41,066 nucleotides of DNA, from NCBI GenBank assembly GCA_017412715.1, contig JAFPWU010000027.1, positions 1 to 41,066 of the forward strand. The letters run 5' to 3'. Source of the DNA: Clostridia bacterium (GTDB lineage Bacteria; Bacillota; Clostridia; Christensenellales; Aristaeellaceae). The notes beneath the pieces were generated by a model that worked only from the letters and a program-made list of their open reading frames with translations, was not told the origin of the DNA and did no database searches. Below, in pieces: positions 7,227-15,264 of this stretch (its first letter is position 1; each line of letters begins with the position of its first letter). The translations under genes were made by a program, and so were the position numbers.

Positions 7227-8846
7227 TCAGTTTTTCTCCCTGCTCTTTCTGGCCGCGGCCGTCAGCCTGCCGATGCCGATCACGATCCAGATGGCCGCGA
7301 TGGCCCCCAGCAGCACCCGGGACTCCGTAGGAAGGGGGGTATCGCTCTCCGTCCTTCCCGCGTCCTCCGCCGTCTCCCCCTCCTCCCGGGTCACCTGGAT
7401 CTGGTCCAGGTGGTACAGGCTGGTCATATCGCTGTAGAGCGTCTCAATGAACTCCCTGTTCATTTCCTTCTTCCGCCGGGCGGCCTTGGCCGACTCCTCA
7501 ATCAGCTGGCCCGCCGCCTGCCTCAGATCGGCGCTTCCGTTGAAAACCGGGGTGGTGAAGGTATTGCTCATATTCCGCATCAGCAATTCGCTGGCCTCGA
7601 TCTTGACCGCGTAATGCTCCCGGTTGTCCTCCCCCTTCCGGGCCAGATAGTCCCGGTATTCCTGGCTTTCCTGGGCCTTCAGGGTCACGGGCAGATATCC
7701 CTCCGTGCCGCTGTAGGCGATCTGGACTTCATTGGTCAGCAGATACTGGACGAACAGCCAGCTGGCCAGCACCTGCTGGGTATCGTCCTTGGAGAAGATG
7801 CAGACGCTGGGGCCCTGGCTGATCATCTTCGGGTTTTCCGGATCAAACTGGGGAATCATCCGGACGGCGGTGGTAAAGGGCACCACCTGCTCCTTGTGGA
7901 TGTCCAGCAGGGGAGCGTCGGAACCCATCCAGGTGGCTCCCGCCGTGGAGTCAATGGCAAAGACGCACTGCCCCGCGTTCAGGAAATTGCCGGGATAGCT
8001 GCTGATGCCGAAGGTGGAAAAGGCCCGGCTCCTGGCGTGGGCATAGACCTCCTCCAGCAGGGCGGTGGTGGTGTCATTAAAGATCAGCACCTCCCCCGCC
8101 TCGGTAGAATATCCGGCGTCCAGCTGCCGCAGCATGGAGATCATCATATTGTCCGTGCTTTTATAGATGAAGGGAATCAGGGTCTTCTGCCCGTTCAGCA
8201 GGAAGTTCCCCTCCTCATCCTTCGCCATGGCCTTCTCCGACACCTCCCAGACGAAATCCCAGGTCAGGATCTCCGGCACCTCGTATCCCAGCGCTTCCAC
8301 GAAATCCTGATTGAGATACACCGCCTCCGTGGAGCGCATGTAGGGCAGGGCATACTGCTGCCCGCCGATGATTCCCTCCGCCAGAAATTCCGGCACGATC
8401 TCCTCCCGGGAGGGGCCGTCGAACCGCAGCTCACTGCCTCCCAGCCCGTACAGGGGATCCTCCATCAGGTCGTCCAGGGGAACCACCACATTGTTGCCCG
8501 TCAGATAGGTGGCGATATGGTCCGGATAGGTAATGCAGACATTGGGCGTGGTGTCCGTGGAGATATTGGTCAGCACGTCCCGGTAAATCTGGTTGTAGTC
8601 CGTATACAGGCGCATGGTCACCTTCACGTTGGGATACAGCGCCTCAAAGTCGGCCATGGCCTGCTTGTAGATATCCGTCTGGGTCTGGTTCGTGTCGTTC
8701 TTCGCCCAGAAGACAATCTCCACCGGAGTGCTTTCATCAAAGCTCTCCGGAATCGTAAAGCTGGCCCGGTCCACCTGATGGTGGCAGGCCGTCAGGACCG
8801 TCAGGCACATCAGCAGGGCGCAGACGAGCGCCGCCTTTTTTCTCAT
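7227..8846 (-). CDS. ABC transporter carbohydrate-binding lipoprotein with C-terminal membrane helix
   Basis: Captures a sugar outside the cell and delivers it to the permeases encoded just upstream. The 539 residues begin MRKKAALVCALLMCLTVL and have a lipobox LTAC (Cys21), so the mature protein is lipid-anchored. The family-1 solute-binding fold shows in PVEIVFWAKND, the ALYPNVKVTMR segment, VVPLDDLMED and ALPYMRSTEAVYLNQDF. Unusually it also ends in a predicted membrane helix (about residues 511-526, VLLGAIAAIWIVIGIG) followed by a basic tail, giving anchors at both ends. The ATG at 8844-8846 overlaps the permease stop as ATGA, indicating translational coupling; the frame is open further upstream but that part overlaps the permease. 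The substrate cannot be told from sequence. Confidence 0.9.
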   Translation of the reverse strand: MRKKAALVCALLMCLTVLTACHHQVDRASFTIPESFDESTPVEIVFWAKNDTNQTQTDIYKQAMADFEALYPNVKVTMRLYTDYNQIYRDVLTNISTDTTPNVCITYPDHIATYLTGNNVVVPLDDLMEDPLYGLGGSELRFDGPSREEIVPEFLAEGIIGGQQYALPYMRSTEAVYLNQDFVEALGYEVPEILTWDFVWEVSEKAMAKDEEGNFLLNGQKTLIPFIYKSTDNMMISMLRQLDAGYSTEAGEVLIFNDTTTALLEEVYAHARSRAFSTFGISSYPGNFLNAGQCVFAIDSTAGATWMGSDAPLLDIHKEQVVPFTTAVRMIPQFDPENPKMISQGPSVCIFSKDDTQQVLASWLFVQYLLTNEVQIAYSGTEGYLPVTLKAQESQEYRDYLARKGEDNREHYAVKIEASELLMRNMSNTFTTPVFNGSADLRQAAGQLIEESAKAARRKKEMNREFIETLYSDMTSLYHLDQIQVTREEGETAEDAGRTESDTPLPTESRVLLGAIAAIWIVIGIGRLTAAARKSREKN

Positions 8847-9682
8847 CCCTTGGTCCCTCCTCTCGATACCCCGGCCATAATCTTCTTCCGGAAGATCAGG
8901 AACAGCACGATCAGCGGCACGCTGATCACCACCACGGCCGCCATCATGGCGGGGGTGTTCTCCCGGCCGAAGCCGCTCTCCCGGATCTGCTGGATGCCGT
9001 TGGACACCAGGAAATAGTTCTGATCGTAGGTGATCAGCCGGGGCCATACATAGCTGTTCCAGCACTCGATCACCTTCAGGATCATGATGGTAACGATGGT
9101 GGGCTGGGCGATGGGAATCATCACCCGCAGCAGATACTTCAGGTCGCTGGTGCCGTCCACCTTCGCCGCCTTGTACAGCTCATCGGGAATGGCCTCGAAG
9201 TTCTCCTTCAGCAGGTAGATATAGAAGATGCTGGTCACCGAGGGCAGAATCAGCCCCCAGTAGGTATTCCGCATGTTCCAGTTCACGATGGTGACATAAT
9301 TGGTGATGATGACCAGCTCCGTAGGAATCATCATCAGGCTCAGGAAGAAGGCGAAGACCGCGTTCTTCCCCTTGAACTCCAGCCGGGCGAAGGCGAAGGC
9401 CGCCGGCACGATGACCAGCATCATCAGCCCCGTGGTGGCCACGGTGAAGATCAGGGTGTTGAGGAAATACCGTCCCAGAGGCACCGTAGTAAAGGCGGAG
9501 GCATAATTCTCCAGGGTGGGGTTCGGGGTCCAGAACCGGGGAATATACTCGCTGTTATAGGCCGCGAAGCTCTTCACGCTGGTCAGAATCATCCAGTAGA
9601 AGGGGAAGAGCACCACGATGGCCCAGATCACCAGGAACAGGTAGATCAGGGCCATGCCCAGGCGGCTGTTCTTTTTCTCCAT
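8843..9682 (-). CDS. Carbohydrate ABC transporter permease (MalG/UgpE type)
   Basis: A 279-residue inner-membrane permease of the CUT1 sugar family, with about six helices and a first helix at residues 10-32. The EAA cytoplasmic loop that contacts the ATPase reads DELYKAAKVDGTSDLKYLLRV and continues into IPIAQP. The FPFYWMILTSVKS segment after helix 1 is typical of MalG-type subunits. It lies 13 bp after the other permease gene and overlaps the binding-protein gene by 4 nt, so all are in one operon. Confidence 0.92.
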   Translation of the reverse strand: MEKKNSRLGMALIYLFLVIWAIVVLFPFYWMILTSVKSFAAYNSEYIPRFWTPNPTLENYASAFTTVPLGRYFLNTLIFTVATTGLMMLVIVPAAFAFARLEFKGKNAVFAFFLSLMMIPTELVIITNYVTIVNWNMRNTYWGLILPSVTSIFYIYLLKENFEAIPDELYKAAKVDGTSDLKYLLRVMIPIAQPTIVTIMILKVIECWNSYVWPRLITYDQNYFLVSNGIQQIRESGFGRENTPAMMAAVVVISVPLIVLFLIFRKKIMAGVSRGGTKG

Positions 9683-9695
9683 TGCGCCGCCCCCC

Positions 9696-10592
9696 TTACA
9701 CGTACTGAACCGTCTTCCGGCTGACGGTCAGATTGATATAGGTAATCGTAAAGACGATGGCAAACAGGATCAGGGCCGCCGCCGCCGCGTAGGAGGGGTA
9801 GCCGCCGCTGGAGCCGTAGAGCATGTCATACACATAGCCCACGATGGTATTCATCCCCGCCTGGTTCAGATTGGTGCCGAAGAGCGCCACCTCATCGCTG
9901 TAGGCCTTGAAGGCGCCGATGAAGCCGGTGATGATCAGGTAAAACACCGTGGAGGAGATCATGGGCAGGGTAATCTTCCGGAAGATGCGGAAGGAGGAAG
10001 CCCCGTCCACCCGGGCCGCCTTATAGTAGTCCGGATTCACGCTGGCCAGGGCGCTGGTCATGATCAGGATCTTGAAGGGCATGACCACCCAGACCGTATA
10101 GAAGCACATGACGAACATCTTCGCCCAGTAGGGCCCCTCGATGAAATCCACGCCCCCCAGGCCCACCCTGGCCAGCAGCAGGTTCACCAGGCCCTCGGTA
10201 TAATCCGTCCGCCGGAACAGGATCATGAAGACCAGCCCCACCGCCAGGGTATTGGTTACATAGGGCAGGAAATAGATGGTCTGAAAGGCGTTCTGCAGCC
10301 TTTTGATGGAGCTGAGCCCCAGGGAAATCAGCAGGGAAACCCCGGTGCTGACCGGCACGGTGATCACCACGATGAGGAAGGTGTTCTTCACCGCCTGCAC
10401 AAAATAGGGATCCGTCAGCACGTGACGGAAGTTGGCCAGTCCGATGCCCGTGGCCTCTCCCTGGGCAAAGCTGTAATTCTCCTCCAGGGCATAGATGCAC
10501 ACGTCGATCAGGGGATAGACCATGAAGACCGCCAGGAATATGATGGCCGGCATCAGATAAAGCCAGGCCTTCCAGTTGTTCTCCTTTTTCAT
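9696..10592 (-). CDS. Carbohydrate ABC transporter permease (MalF/UgpA type)
   Basis: A 298-residue membrane permease and partner of the 8843-9682 subunit. An N-terminal helix (WLYLMPAIIFLAVFMVYPL) and the VKNTFLIVVITVPVSTG segment are typical of the MalF/UgpA side of CUT1 transporters; the EAA loop reads YYKAARVDGASSFRIFRKI and ends TLPMISS. Its ATG at 10592 overlaps the stop of the ATPase gene by 4 nt. Confidence 0.92.
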   Translation of the reverse strand: MKKENNWKAWLYLMPAIIFLAVFMVYPLIDVCIYALEENYSFAQGEATGIGLANFRHVLTDPYFVQAVKNTFLIVVITVPVSTGVSLLISLGLSSIKRLQNAFQTIYFLPYVTNTLAVGLVFMILFRRTDYTEGLVNLLLARVGLGGVDFIEGPYWAKMFVMCFYTVWVVMPFKILIMTSALASVNPDYYKAARVDGASSFRIFRKITLPMISSTVFYLIITGFIGAFKAYSDEVALFGTNLNQAGMNTIVGYVYDMLYGSSGGYPSYAAAAALILFAIVFTITYINLTVSRKTVQYV

Positions 10593-11674
10593 AGCCGCGC
10601 CTCGCTCTCCCGGTCAAAGACGTGCACCTTGAAGGGCTTCAGGCGGAATTTCACGTCCTTTTTTCCCGCGTCCGCGATGTTTTCCGACGGAATGATGGCC
10701 CTCAGGTTCCGCCCGGTCATCTTCTCATGGGTGCAGACCACGCTCACGTCCCGGCCCATCACCTCCACCCGGTCCATCCGGCAGGTGAAGGGGCCGTCCG
10801 AATCCAGGATGAAGCCCTCCGGCCGGATGCCCACCCAGACCTGTCCATCCGGCTTGCCCGGCATATCCAGCACCGCCTCGGCGCCGATGTACAGCTTCCC
10901 GCCCCGGATTTCCCCTTCCAGCACGTTGATGGCCGGGGTTCCCAGGAATTGGGCCACAAACAGATTGACCGGGTAATCATAGACCTCCTGGGGTCTCCCG
11001 ATCTGATGCACCACGCCCTCCTTCATGACGATGATCAGGTCAGAGATGCTCATGGCCTCCTCCTGGTCATGGGTCACGAAGATGGTGGTCACCCCCGTCT
11101 CCCGCTGGATCCGGCGCAGTTCCTCCCGGGTCTGCAGCCGCAGCCGGGCGTCCAGATTGCTCAGGGGCTCATCCAGCAGCAGCACATCCGGGATCTTCAC
11201 CAGGGCACGGGCGATGGCCACCCGCTGCTGCTGCCCGCCGGAGAGCTGCCGGGGCTTCCGCCCCATGAGCCGCTCGATCTGGACCAGACCGGCCGCCTCC
11301 ATGGCCTTGGCATGCATGGCTTCCTTCGTCATCTTCTTCTTCCCCTTCAGGTTCTGCAGGGGGAAGATGATGTTCTCCTCCACCGTCAGATGGGGATACA
11401 GGGCATAGTTCTGGAACACCAGGCCCACCCCCCGGTCCTCCGGCGGCAGGTTCGTCACGTCCCGGTCCCCAAAGATAATTTTTCCCTCCGTGGGCGCTTC
11501 CAGGCCGCTGATCAGGTTCAGCGTCGTGCTCTTGCCGCAGCCGCTGGGCCCCAGCAGGCCCACCAGCTGGCCGTCCGGTATTTCGAAGTTGAAGTTGTTG
11601 ACCGCCGTAATCTCCTTCCCCTTCTCCGACCGGGAGGCAAACCGCTTCGTCAGATTCTCCAGCAATACTCTCAT
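10589..11674 (-). CDS. Carbohydrate ABC transporter ATPase (MalK/UgpC/MsmX type)
   Basis: Hydrolyses ATP to power the two permeases. The 361-residue protein has Walker A GPSGCGKST (residues 42-50), a Q-loop at VFQNYALYPHLTV, ABC signature LSGGQQQR (around 144), Walker B VLLLDEPLSNLD, and the H-loop IFVTHDQEEAMS. The C-terminal third is a TOBE/OB regulatory domain (QVWVGIRPEGF). Many Firmicutes share one orphan MsmX among several sugar importers; here the ATPase is encoded with its own permeases. Start and stop codons overlap both neighbours by 4 nt. Confidence 0.95.
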   Translation of the reverse strand: MRVLLENLTKRFASRSEKGKEITAVNNFNFEIPDGQLVGLLGPSGCGKSTTLNLISGLEAPTEGKIIFGDRDVTNLPPEDRGVGLVFQNYALYPHLTVEENIIFPLQNLKGKKKMTKEAMHAKAMEAAGLVQIERLMGRKPRQLSGGQQQRVAIARALVKIPDVLLLDEPLSNLDARLRLQTREELRRIQRETGVTTIFVTHDQEEAMSISDLIIVMKEGVVHQIGRPQEVYDYPVNLFVAQFLGTPAINVLEGEIRGGKLYIGAEAVLDMPGKPDGQVWVGIRPEGFILDSDGPFTCRMDRVEVMGRDVSVVCTHEKMTGRNLRAIIPSENIADAGKKDVKFRLKPFKVHVFDRESEARL

Positions 11675-12471
11675 TGGTCTTCTTCCCCCTCTTCCCCTTG
11701 GTCCTTCCTGTCTTCCGTTCCGCCGTCCTCGGCCCCGGGAGTCAGCTTCTCCGTTTTCTTTCTCCGTTTTTCCGCCGGCCCCTCTTCCTCCGGCCCGTCG
11801 TAATATCCCGCCGGAGCGATGCTCTCCGGCGCCTCTCCGCCTGCTCCCGGCTCCTGTTCCTGATCAATCCGGTCCAGCAGCTCCTCGGAGAAATCCGGCG
11901 TCCAGGCGGTCAGCCATTCGTCCGTCTCGTCCTCCAGCATATCCTCCGTCGGGGAGAGGGGAACGCCGTTCCCGTCCACCAGCCGGTAATTCATGGTGAT
12001 AATCTTCGTCTGTCCCACCAGGTTGACCTTCATCTTCACTTCCCGCTTCCGGCGGCTGACGGAAAGGACTTCTCCCTTCAGCTTTTCCAGCAGGAAGTCC
12101 GTCACCCGGATGAAACCGTCCTCATCCACCGCGTTCAGGATATCCAGCTTCCCGTCCAGCTCCTGAACAGTCCTTGCGAATTCCAGATCCTGCCCCCGGA
12201 GATATCCGTCCGGCTCCCGGTCGTAGCGGAGCACCTTCAGCACCCTCTCCAGCCGCTGATACCGCCAGATGGGAATCTCCTCCCCGGCGAATACAAAAAC
12301 ATAACCCGGAAGCAGCCGGATGGTATCCTGCCGCCACTTTCCCTGGATCTTTCTTACCCGTATCCGCTGGGGATAGATTCCCCGGCCCAGCCCCGCGGCC
12401 CGCAGCAGCTGGAGCACGACCTTTTCCTCCCCGCTTTCCACCATCAGGCAGCGGACATAACTTTCTTCCAC
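11671..12471 (-). CDS. NusG paralog, LoaP-type processive antiterminator
   Basis: A specialised NusG-like protein expected to bind RNA polymerase and help it read through terminators in a specific operon. Residues 4-85 form an NGN domain (YVRCLMVESGEEKVVLQLL, then LLPGYVFVFAGE, matching the LFPGYVF signature). Residues about 117-165 resemble a KOW domain of the LoaP kind (RKREVKMKVNLVGQTKII), though the usual GPF-x-G core is DFLLEKLKGE here. An acidic, Lys-rich tail of about 85 residues (IDQEQEPGAGGE onward) is extra: LoaP and RfaH are usually about 160-180 residues and this is 266. Start is GTG (12469-12471); the ribosome site is weak. It overlaps the ABC ATPase gene by 4 nt and so heads that operon. 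Confidence 0.82.
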   Translation of the reverse strand: MEESYVRCLMVESGEEKVVLQLLRAAGLGRGIYPQRIRVRKIQGKWRQDTIRLLPGYVFVFAGEEIPIWRYQRLERVLKVLRYDREPDGYLRGQDLEFARTVQELDGKLDILNAVDEDGFIRVTDFLLEKLKGEVLSVSRRKREVKMKVNLVGQTKIITMNYRLVDGNGVPLSPTEDMLEDETDEWLTAWTPDFSEELLDRIDQEQEPGAGGEAPESIAPAGYYDGPEEEGPAEKRRKKTEKLTPGAEDGGTEDRKDQGEEGEEDQ

Positions 12472-12501
12472 AAAGGATGACCCCCTGTTTTTTCTGCCCG
12501 T

Positions 12502-12531
12502 ATCTTAGCATAATTTCCCGGGCTTTTGCAA
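12502..12531 (-). promoter_or_regulatory. Extended -10 promoter of the NusG-like/sugar ABC operon
   Basis: Minus strand TTGCAA (12526-12531), 18-bp spacer ending TGC, then TAAGAT (12502-12507). Predicted start near 12495 gives a leader of only about 24 nt before the GTG. Confidence 0.6.
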
Positions 12532-12533
12532 CG

Positions 12534-12573
12534 GAAAATCAGCGTCTCCGCCGTCCTCAGGGAAACGCTGATT
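12534..12573. repeat. Inverted repeat with AAATCAGCGT arms
   Basis: AAATCAGCGT and ACGCTGATTT are perfect complements, extended by a further TCC/GGA match after one mismatch. The right arm carries the GGAAACGCTGATT core also found at 37147-37160. Confidence 0.65.
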
Positions 12574-12584
12574 TACTCCATTCG

Positions 12585-12645
12585 GGCTGAAACCGTCTTC
12601 GCTCAGGCGATGGATGCCAAGCCCTCGCTCAGGCGGATTTCAGCC
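12585..12645. repeat. REP-like composite element
   Basis: GGCTGAAACCG at the left end pairs with CGGATTTCAGCC at the right; inside, CGCTCAGGCG occurs twice. The right half matches the 3064-3094 palindrome. Confidence 0.6.
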
Positions 12646-12691
12646 CCTGAGCCATTTATTCGGCGTTTGCCTGTCTGTTTCCAAAAATCGT

Positions 12692-12740
12692 CTGTCCCGC
12701 TCCGGAGCGGAACTTTTTTCATCCGATCAGAGCGGGACAG
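12692..12740 (-). terminator. Terminator after the degV operon (nested hairpin)
   Basis: CTGTCCCGCTC (12692-12702) and GAGCGGGACAG (12730-12740) are perfect 11-bp arms, followed on the minus strand by ACGATTTTT. A competing inner palindrome CCGCTCCGGAGCGG (12697-12710) is followed on the plus strand by AAC and six Ts. The two structures are mutually exclusive. Confidence 0.65.
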
Positions 12741-12855
12741 GGATCTATGTAAAGAATGAGGGTTCTGCTTCCTCCTTCGTTGTGACTGTATTGTACCCGA
12801 AGAAGGTTAAAACCCCTGGTAGATTATGTGAAAATCGGGTGAAAAATCCACCTGA

Positions 12856-13293
12856 TCATTCGGATGCGTTTTCTTCCGCCGCCCAGGGCTTCGCCTCCGG
12901 GGAAAAGAGCACCGCCTTGGTTTCGGCGCCCACAATGCCGTCCGCCCCCAGCCCGTTCCGGCGCTGGAAGGCCATCACCGCCTCCTTCGTCCCGGGTCCG
13001 AACTGTCCGTCGATCTCCGCGGTGTAATACCCCAGGGCATAGAGGCGGCTCTGCAGGTCCTTCACGCTCTGCCCCGTCATCCCGGACCGGAGCACCGGCT
13101 CCGCGGTGGGCCGGGAGGGATCCGGCGTCTCCGCCATCACGGAGGCCGGCCAGGCCGGCTCCGGTGTAGGCGTCAGGCTCATCTCCAGGCGCACCTGCCC
13201 GATGGTGGGAATCATCTGGCCGATCAGAATTCCCAGCGCAAGCAGCATCACCCCCAGGGCGATGAGGCCCGCCACGGTCTTCGGATTACGCAT
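12856..13293 (-). CDS. Membrane-anchored peptidoglycan-binding domain protein
   Basis: A 145-residue protein: residues 7-30 are a membrane helix (VAGLIALGVMLLALGILIGQM), residues 40-65 a Pro/Thr-rich linker, and residues 70-130 a PG_binding_1 domain (GMTGQSVKDLQSRLYALGYY, then DGQFGPGTKEAVMAFQRRNGL and DGIVGAET). Such domains bind the cell wall; no catalytic domain is attached, so it is probably a wall-tethering or accessory protein. It starts 13 bp after the degV stop and is likely co-transcribed. Confidence 0.88.
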   Translation of the reverse strand: MRNPKTVAGLIALGVMLLALGILIGQMIPTIGQVRLEMSLTPTPEPAWPASVMAETPDPSRPTAEPVLRSGMTGQSVKDLQSRLYALGYYTAEIDGQFGPGTKEAVMAFQRRNGLGADGIVGAETKAVLFSPEAKPWAAEENASE

Positions 13294-13306
13294 GCCGCTC
13301 TTTCCT

Positions 13307-14146
13307 TTACTTCTTCATAAACAGGATGCCCAGGGTATTCGGGCCGCAGTGGACGCAGATGGTGCCCCCGGCGGTGGTCTCCAGAATCTCCCGGAAATGG
13401 CCGTATTCCTTCACGCAAGAGATCGCGAAGTCCGCCATCCCCTCCTCGCAGGGGGAATGGGTCACGAACACCCGCTTATAGTCGATATCCTCCGTCTCCT
13501 TCAGCACGTCCTTGATGTAGTGCTTCAGGTAGTGCTCATAGCTGCCCCGGTATTTGCTTCCGGGATGCATTTTTCCGTTCTCCACCACGATTTCCGGCCG
13601 GATGCGCAGCATCTTGGCCCCCAGGGCCTCCAGCCCGCTGCACCTTCCGCCCCGGTACAGGTATCCGATGTCCTGCACCACGAAGGTGGCGACCACCTTG
13701 TCCGTCCGGGACTGGACGAGGTCGAAAATCTCCTGGGCGCTCTTTCCCATGGCCGCCAGCTCGCAGGCCTCCAGCACCAGCAGGCCGATCCCCGTGCTCA
13801 GGTTCCGGCTGTCCACCACGTAGACGTTTCCCAGCCGCTCCGCCACCTCGCAGGCGTCGGAATAGCAGGAGCTCATCTCCTTGCTGATGCAGAAATGCAC
13901 CACCGCGTCGTACTCCTTCAGTATCCCGGAGAAAAGCTCCTTATACTCGAACTGGTTGACCGCCGCCGTCTGGACCTTTTTACCGTGGTCCACCGCCCGG
14001 AAGATGGCCTCCGGGTTCACGTCCACCCCGTCCTTATAGTTGTTTCCGTCAATGATGACGCTCAGGGGGATGATCGTAATGTTGTATTTCCGGATCAGCT
14101 CCGGGCTCAGGTCACAGGTGGAATCCGCTGTAATCTTTACTTTCAT
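13307..14146 (-). CDS. DegV family fatty-acid-binding protein
   Basis: DegV proteins bind long-chain fatty acids; the FakB members hand them to the kinase FakA. About 279 residues: it begins MKVKITADSTCDLSPELI (the TADST motif contacts the acyl carboxylate), followed by IIPLSVIIDGNNYKDGVDV, FCISKEMSSCYSDA, VVDSRNLSTGIGL, the YLYRGGRCSG segment and a closing HCGPNTLGILFM. No fakA-like gene lies in the window. The alternative ATG six bases upstream (14152) is closer to AAAGGA and cannot be excluded; the open frame beyond it runs into the terminator and promoter region and is not coding. Confidence 0.92.
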   Translation of the reverse strand: MKVKITADSTCDLSPELIRKYNITIIPLSVIIDGNNYKDGVDVNPEAIFRAVDHGKKVQTAAVNQFEYKELFSGILKEYDAVVHFCISKEMSSCYSDACEVAERLGNVYVVDSRNLSTGIGLLVLEACELAAMGKSAQEIFDLVQSRTDKVVATFVVQDIGYLYRGGRCSGLEALGAKMLRIRPEIVVENGKMHPGSKYRGSYEHYLKHYIKDVLKETEDIDYKRVFVTHSPCEEGMADFAISCVKEYGHFREILETTAGGTICVHCGPNTLGILFMKK

Positions 14147-14172
14147 GGTCATCCGTTCCTTTCTCTCCCCGG

Positions 14173-14213
14173 AAAAAAGCGGGAAGCCGGGGAAGATTAT
14201 ACCCCCGGCTTCC
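14173..14213 (-). terminator. Rho-independent terminator of the nucleoside ABC operon
   Basis: Perfect 11-bp stem (GGAAGCCGGGG at 14182-14192, CCCCGGCTTCC at 14203-14213), followed on the minus strand by CG and then CTTTTTT. Its loop contains the -10 hexamer of the degV promoter. Confidence 0.85.
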
Positions 14214-14224
14214 TGAAAACGCAA
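14196..14224 (-). promoter_or_regulatory. Probable degV promoter embedded in the terminator
   Basis: Minus strand TTGCGT (14219-14224), 17-bp spacer, TATAAT (14196-14201). The -10 lies in the loop of the terminator hairpin and the spacer in its stem. Confidence 0.65.
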
Positions 14225-14310
14225 TACATGCCCCGTAAACTCCCGCCGGAAGCCCTTCGCTTCCTTCGGGCGGGTCTGGAGGGGGAAGGCTGATATCCTC
14301 CCGCCTCCGC

Positions 14311-15264
14311 CTATCTCTCTTCGCGGAAATAGCTCTGGCCCAGGCTGGCCGGAGGCTGATTCTCCCGTTTATTCCGGATGCTGGTCACGATCAGCACCAG
14401 AACGGTCACCAGGTAGGGCAGCATTTTCAGGATCGGCTTAGCCGCCATGGTGATCTGCACCCCCGGGATATTGGCGATATAGCTGGAGCAGGAGAAAAGC
14501 AGGCCGAAGACGGTGGACCCCAGAATGGTCAGATGGGGCCGCCACAGGGCAAAGATCACCAGCGCGATGGAAAGCCATCCGAAGGCCTCGATGCTCAGGT
14601 ACGCCTCCTGGCTGGCCATGTAGTCGATGATGTAGTAGAAGCCGCCCAGGCCGGCGATTCCGCTGCCGATCATGGTGGCCGCATACTTATACCGGGTCAC
14701 GTTGATCCCTACCGCGTCCGCCGTGGCCGGGCTCTCGCCCACCGCCCGCAGGTTCAGCCCGGCCCGGGTCCGGAACAGCACCCAGCTGGCCGCGATGGCC
14801 ACCGCAACCGCCAGGAAGAAAAGCACGCCCAGGCGCTGCAGGCTGTCCGTCCGTCCTGCGAAGGGGAAGCGGAAAAGCTGCTTGGGGCCCACCAGATAGA
14901 CCACCGGATCCGTCAGCTTCATCAGCACCTTCATCAGCCCGGCGCCGAAGGTGGTGAGGGCCAGGCCCGTCACGTTCTGGTTCGCCCGCAGGGTCACCGT
15001 CAGGAAGGAATAGATCAGGCCCATCAACATGCCCGCCGCCAGGGAACCCAGGGTGCCCAGCAGTACGATCAGAAATCCGGGCATGCCGCTTTTTCCGATC
15101 AGGTTCAGCACCAGGCATCCGCCCGCGCCGCCCATGCACATGATGCCGGGAATACCCAGATTCAGGTGGCCCGCCTTCTCCGTCAGAATCTCTCCGGTGG
15201 AACCGTAAATGAAGGTCGCTCCGAAGGCCAGGGAGTCAATAAAGAAATCAAGCCAGATGTTCAT
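14311..15264 (-). CDS. Nucleoside ABC transporter permease (NupQ/YufQ type)
   Basis: A 317-residue membrane permease of the BPD_transp_2 family, equivalent to B. subtilis NupQ in guanosine/nucleoside uptake. Typical segments are the N-terminal YGSTGEILTEKAGHLNLGIPG, the central ANQNVTGLALTTFGAG, and the RAVGESPATADAVGINVTRYK cytoplasmic loop. Its ATG overlaps the end of the other permease gene by 4 nt. The transcript ends at the hairpin at 14173-14213. Confidence 0.93.
   Translation of the reverse strand: MNIWLDFFIDSLAFGATFIYGSTGEILTEKAGHLNLGIPGIMCMGGAGGCLVLNLIGKSGMPGFLIVLLGTLGSLAAGMLMGLIYSFLTVTLRANQNVTGLALTTFGAGLMKVLMKLTDPVVYLVGPKQLFRFPFAGRTDSLQRLGVLFFLAVAVAIAASWVLFRTRAGLNLRAVGESPATADAVGINVTRYKYAATMIGSGIAGLGGFYYIIDYMASQEAYLSIEAFGWLSIALVIFALWRPHLTILGSTVFGLLFSCSSYIANIPGVQITMAAKPILKMLPYLVTVLVLIVTSIRNKRENQPPASLGQSYFREER

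Larger units (their letters stand above)
12472..12855. other. Gene-free stretch with promoter, palindromes and REP-like repeats
   Basis: This 384-bp gap has no credible gene. Going left to right it holds the operon promoter (12502-12531), an inverted repeat (12534-12573), a REP-like composite (12585-12645), a nested hairpin with T runs (12692-12740), then about 110 bp in which I see nothing definite. All hairpins lie upstream of the promoter, so they act on the degV transcript unless a further upstream promoter exists. Confidence 0.7.

Noticed and set aside
8847-9065. N-terminal extension of the sugar-binding protein frame
   Set aside because: Lies inside the permease gene and precedes the lipoprotein signal peptide; the ATGA overlap gives the true start.
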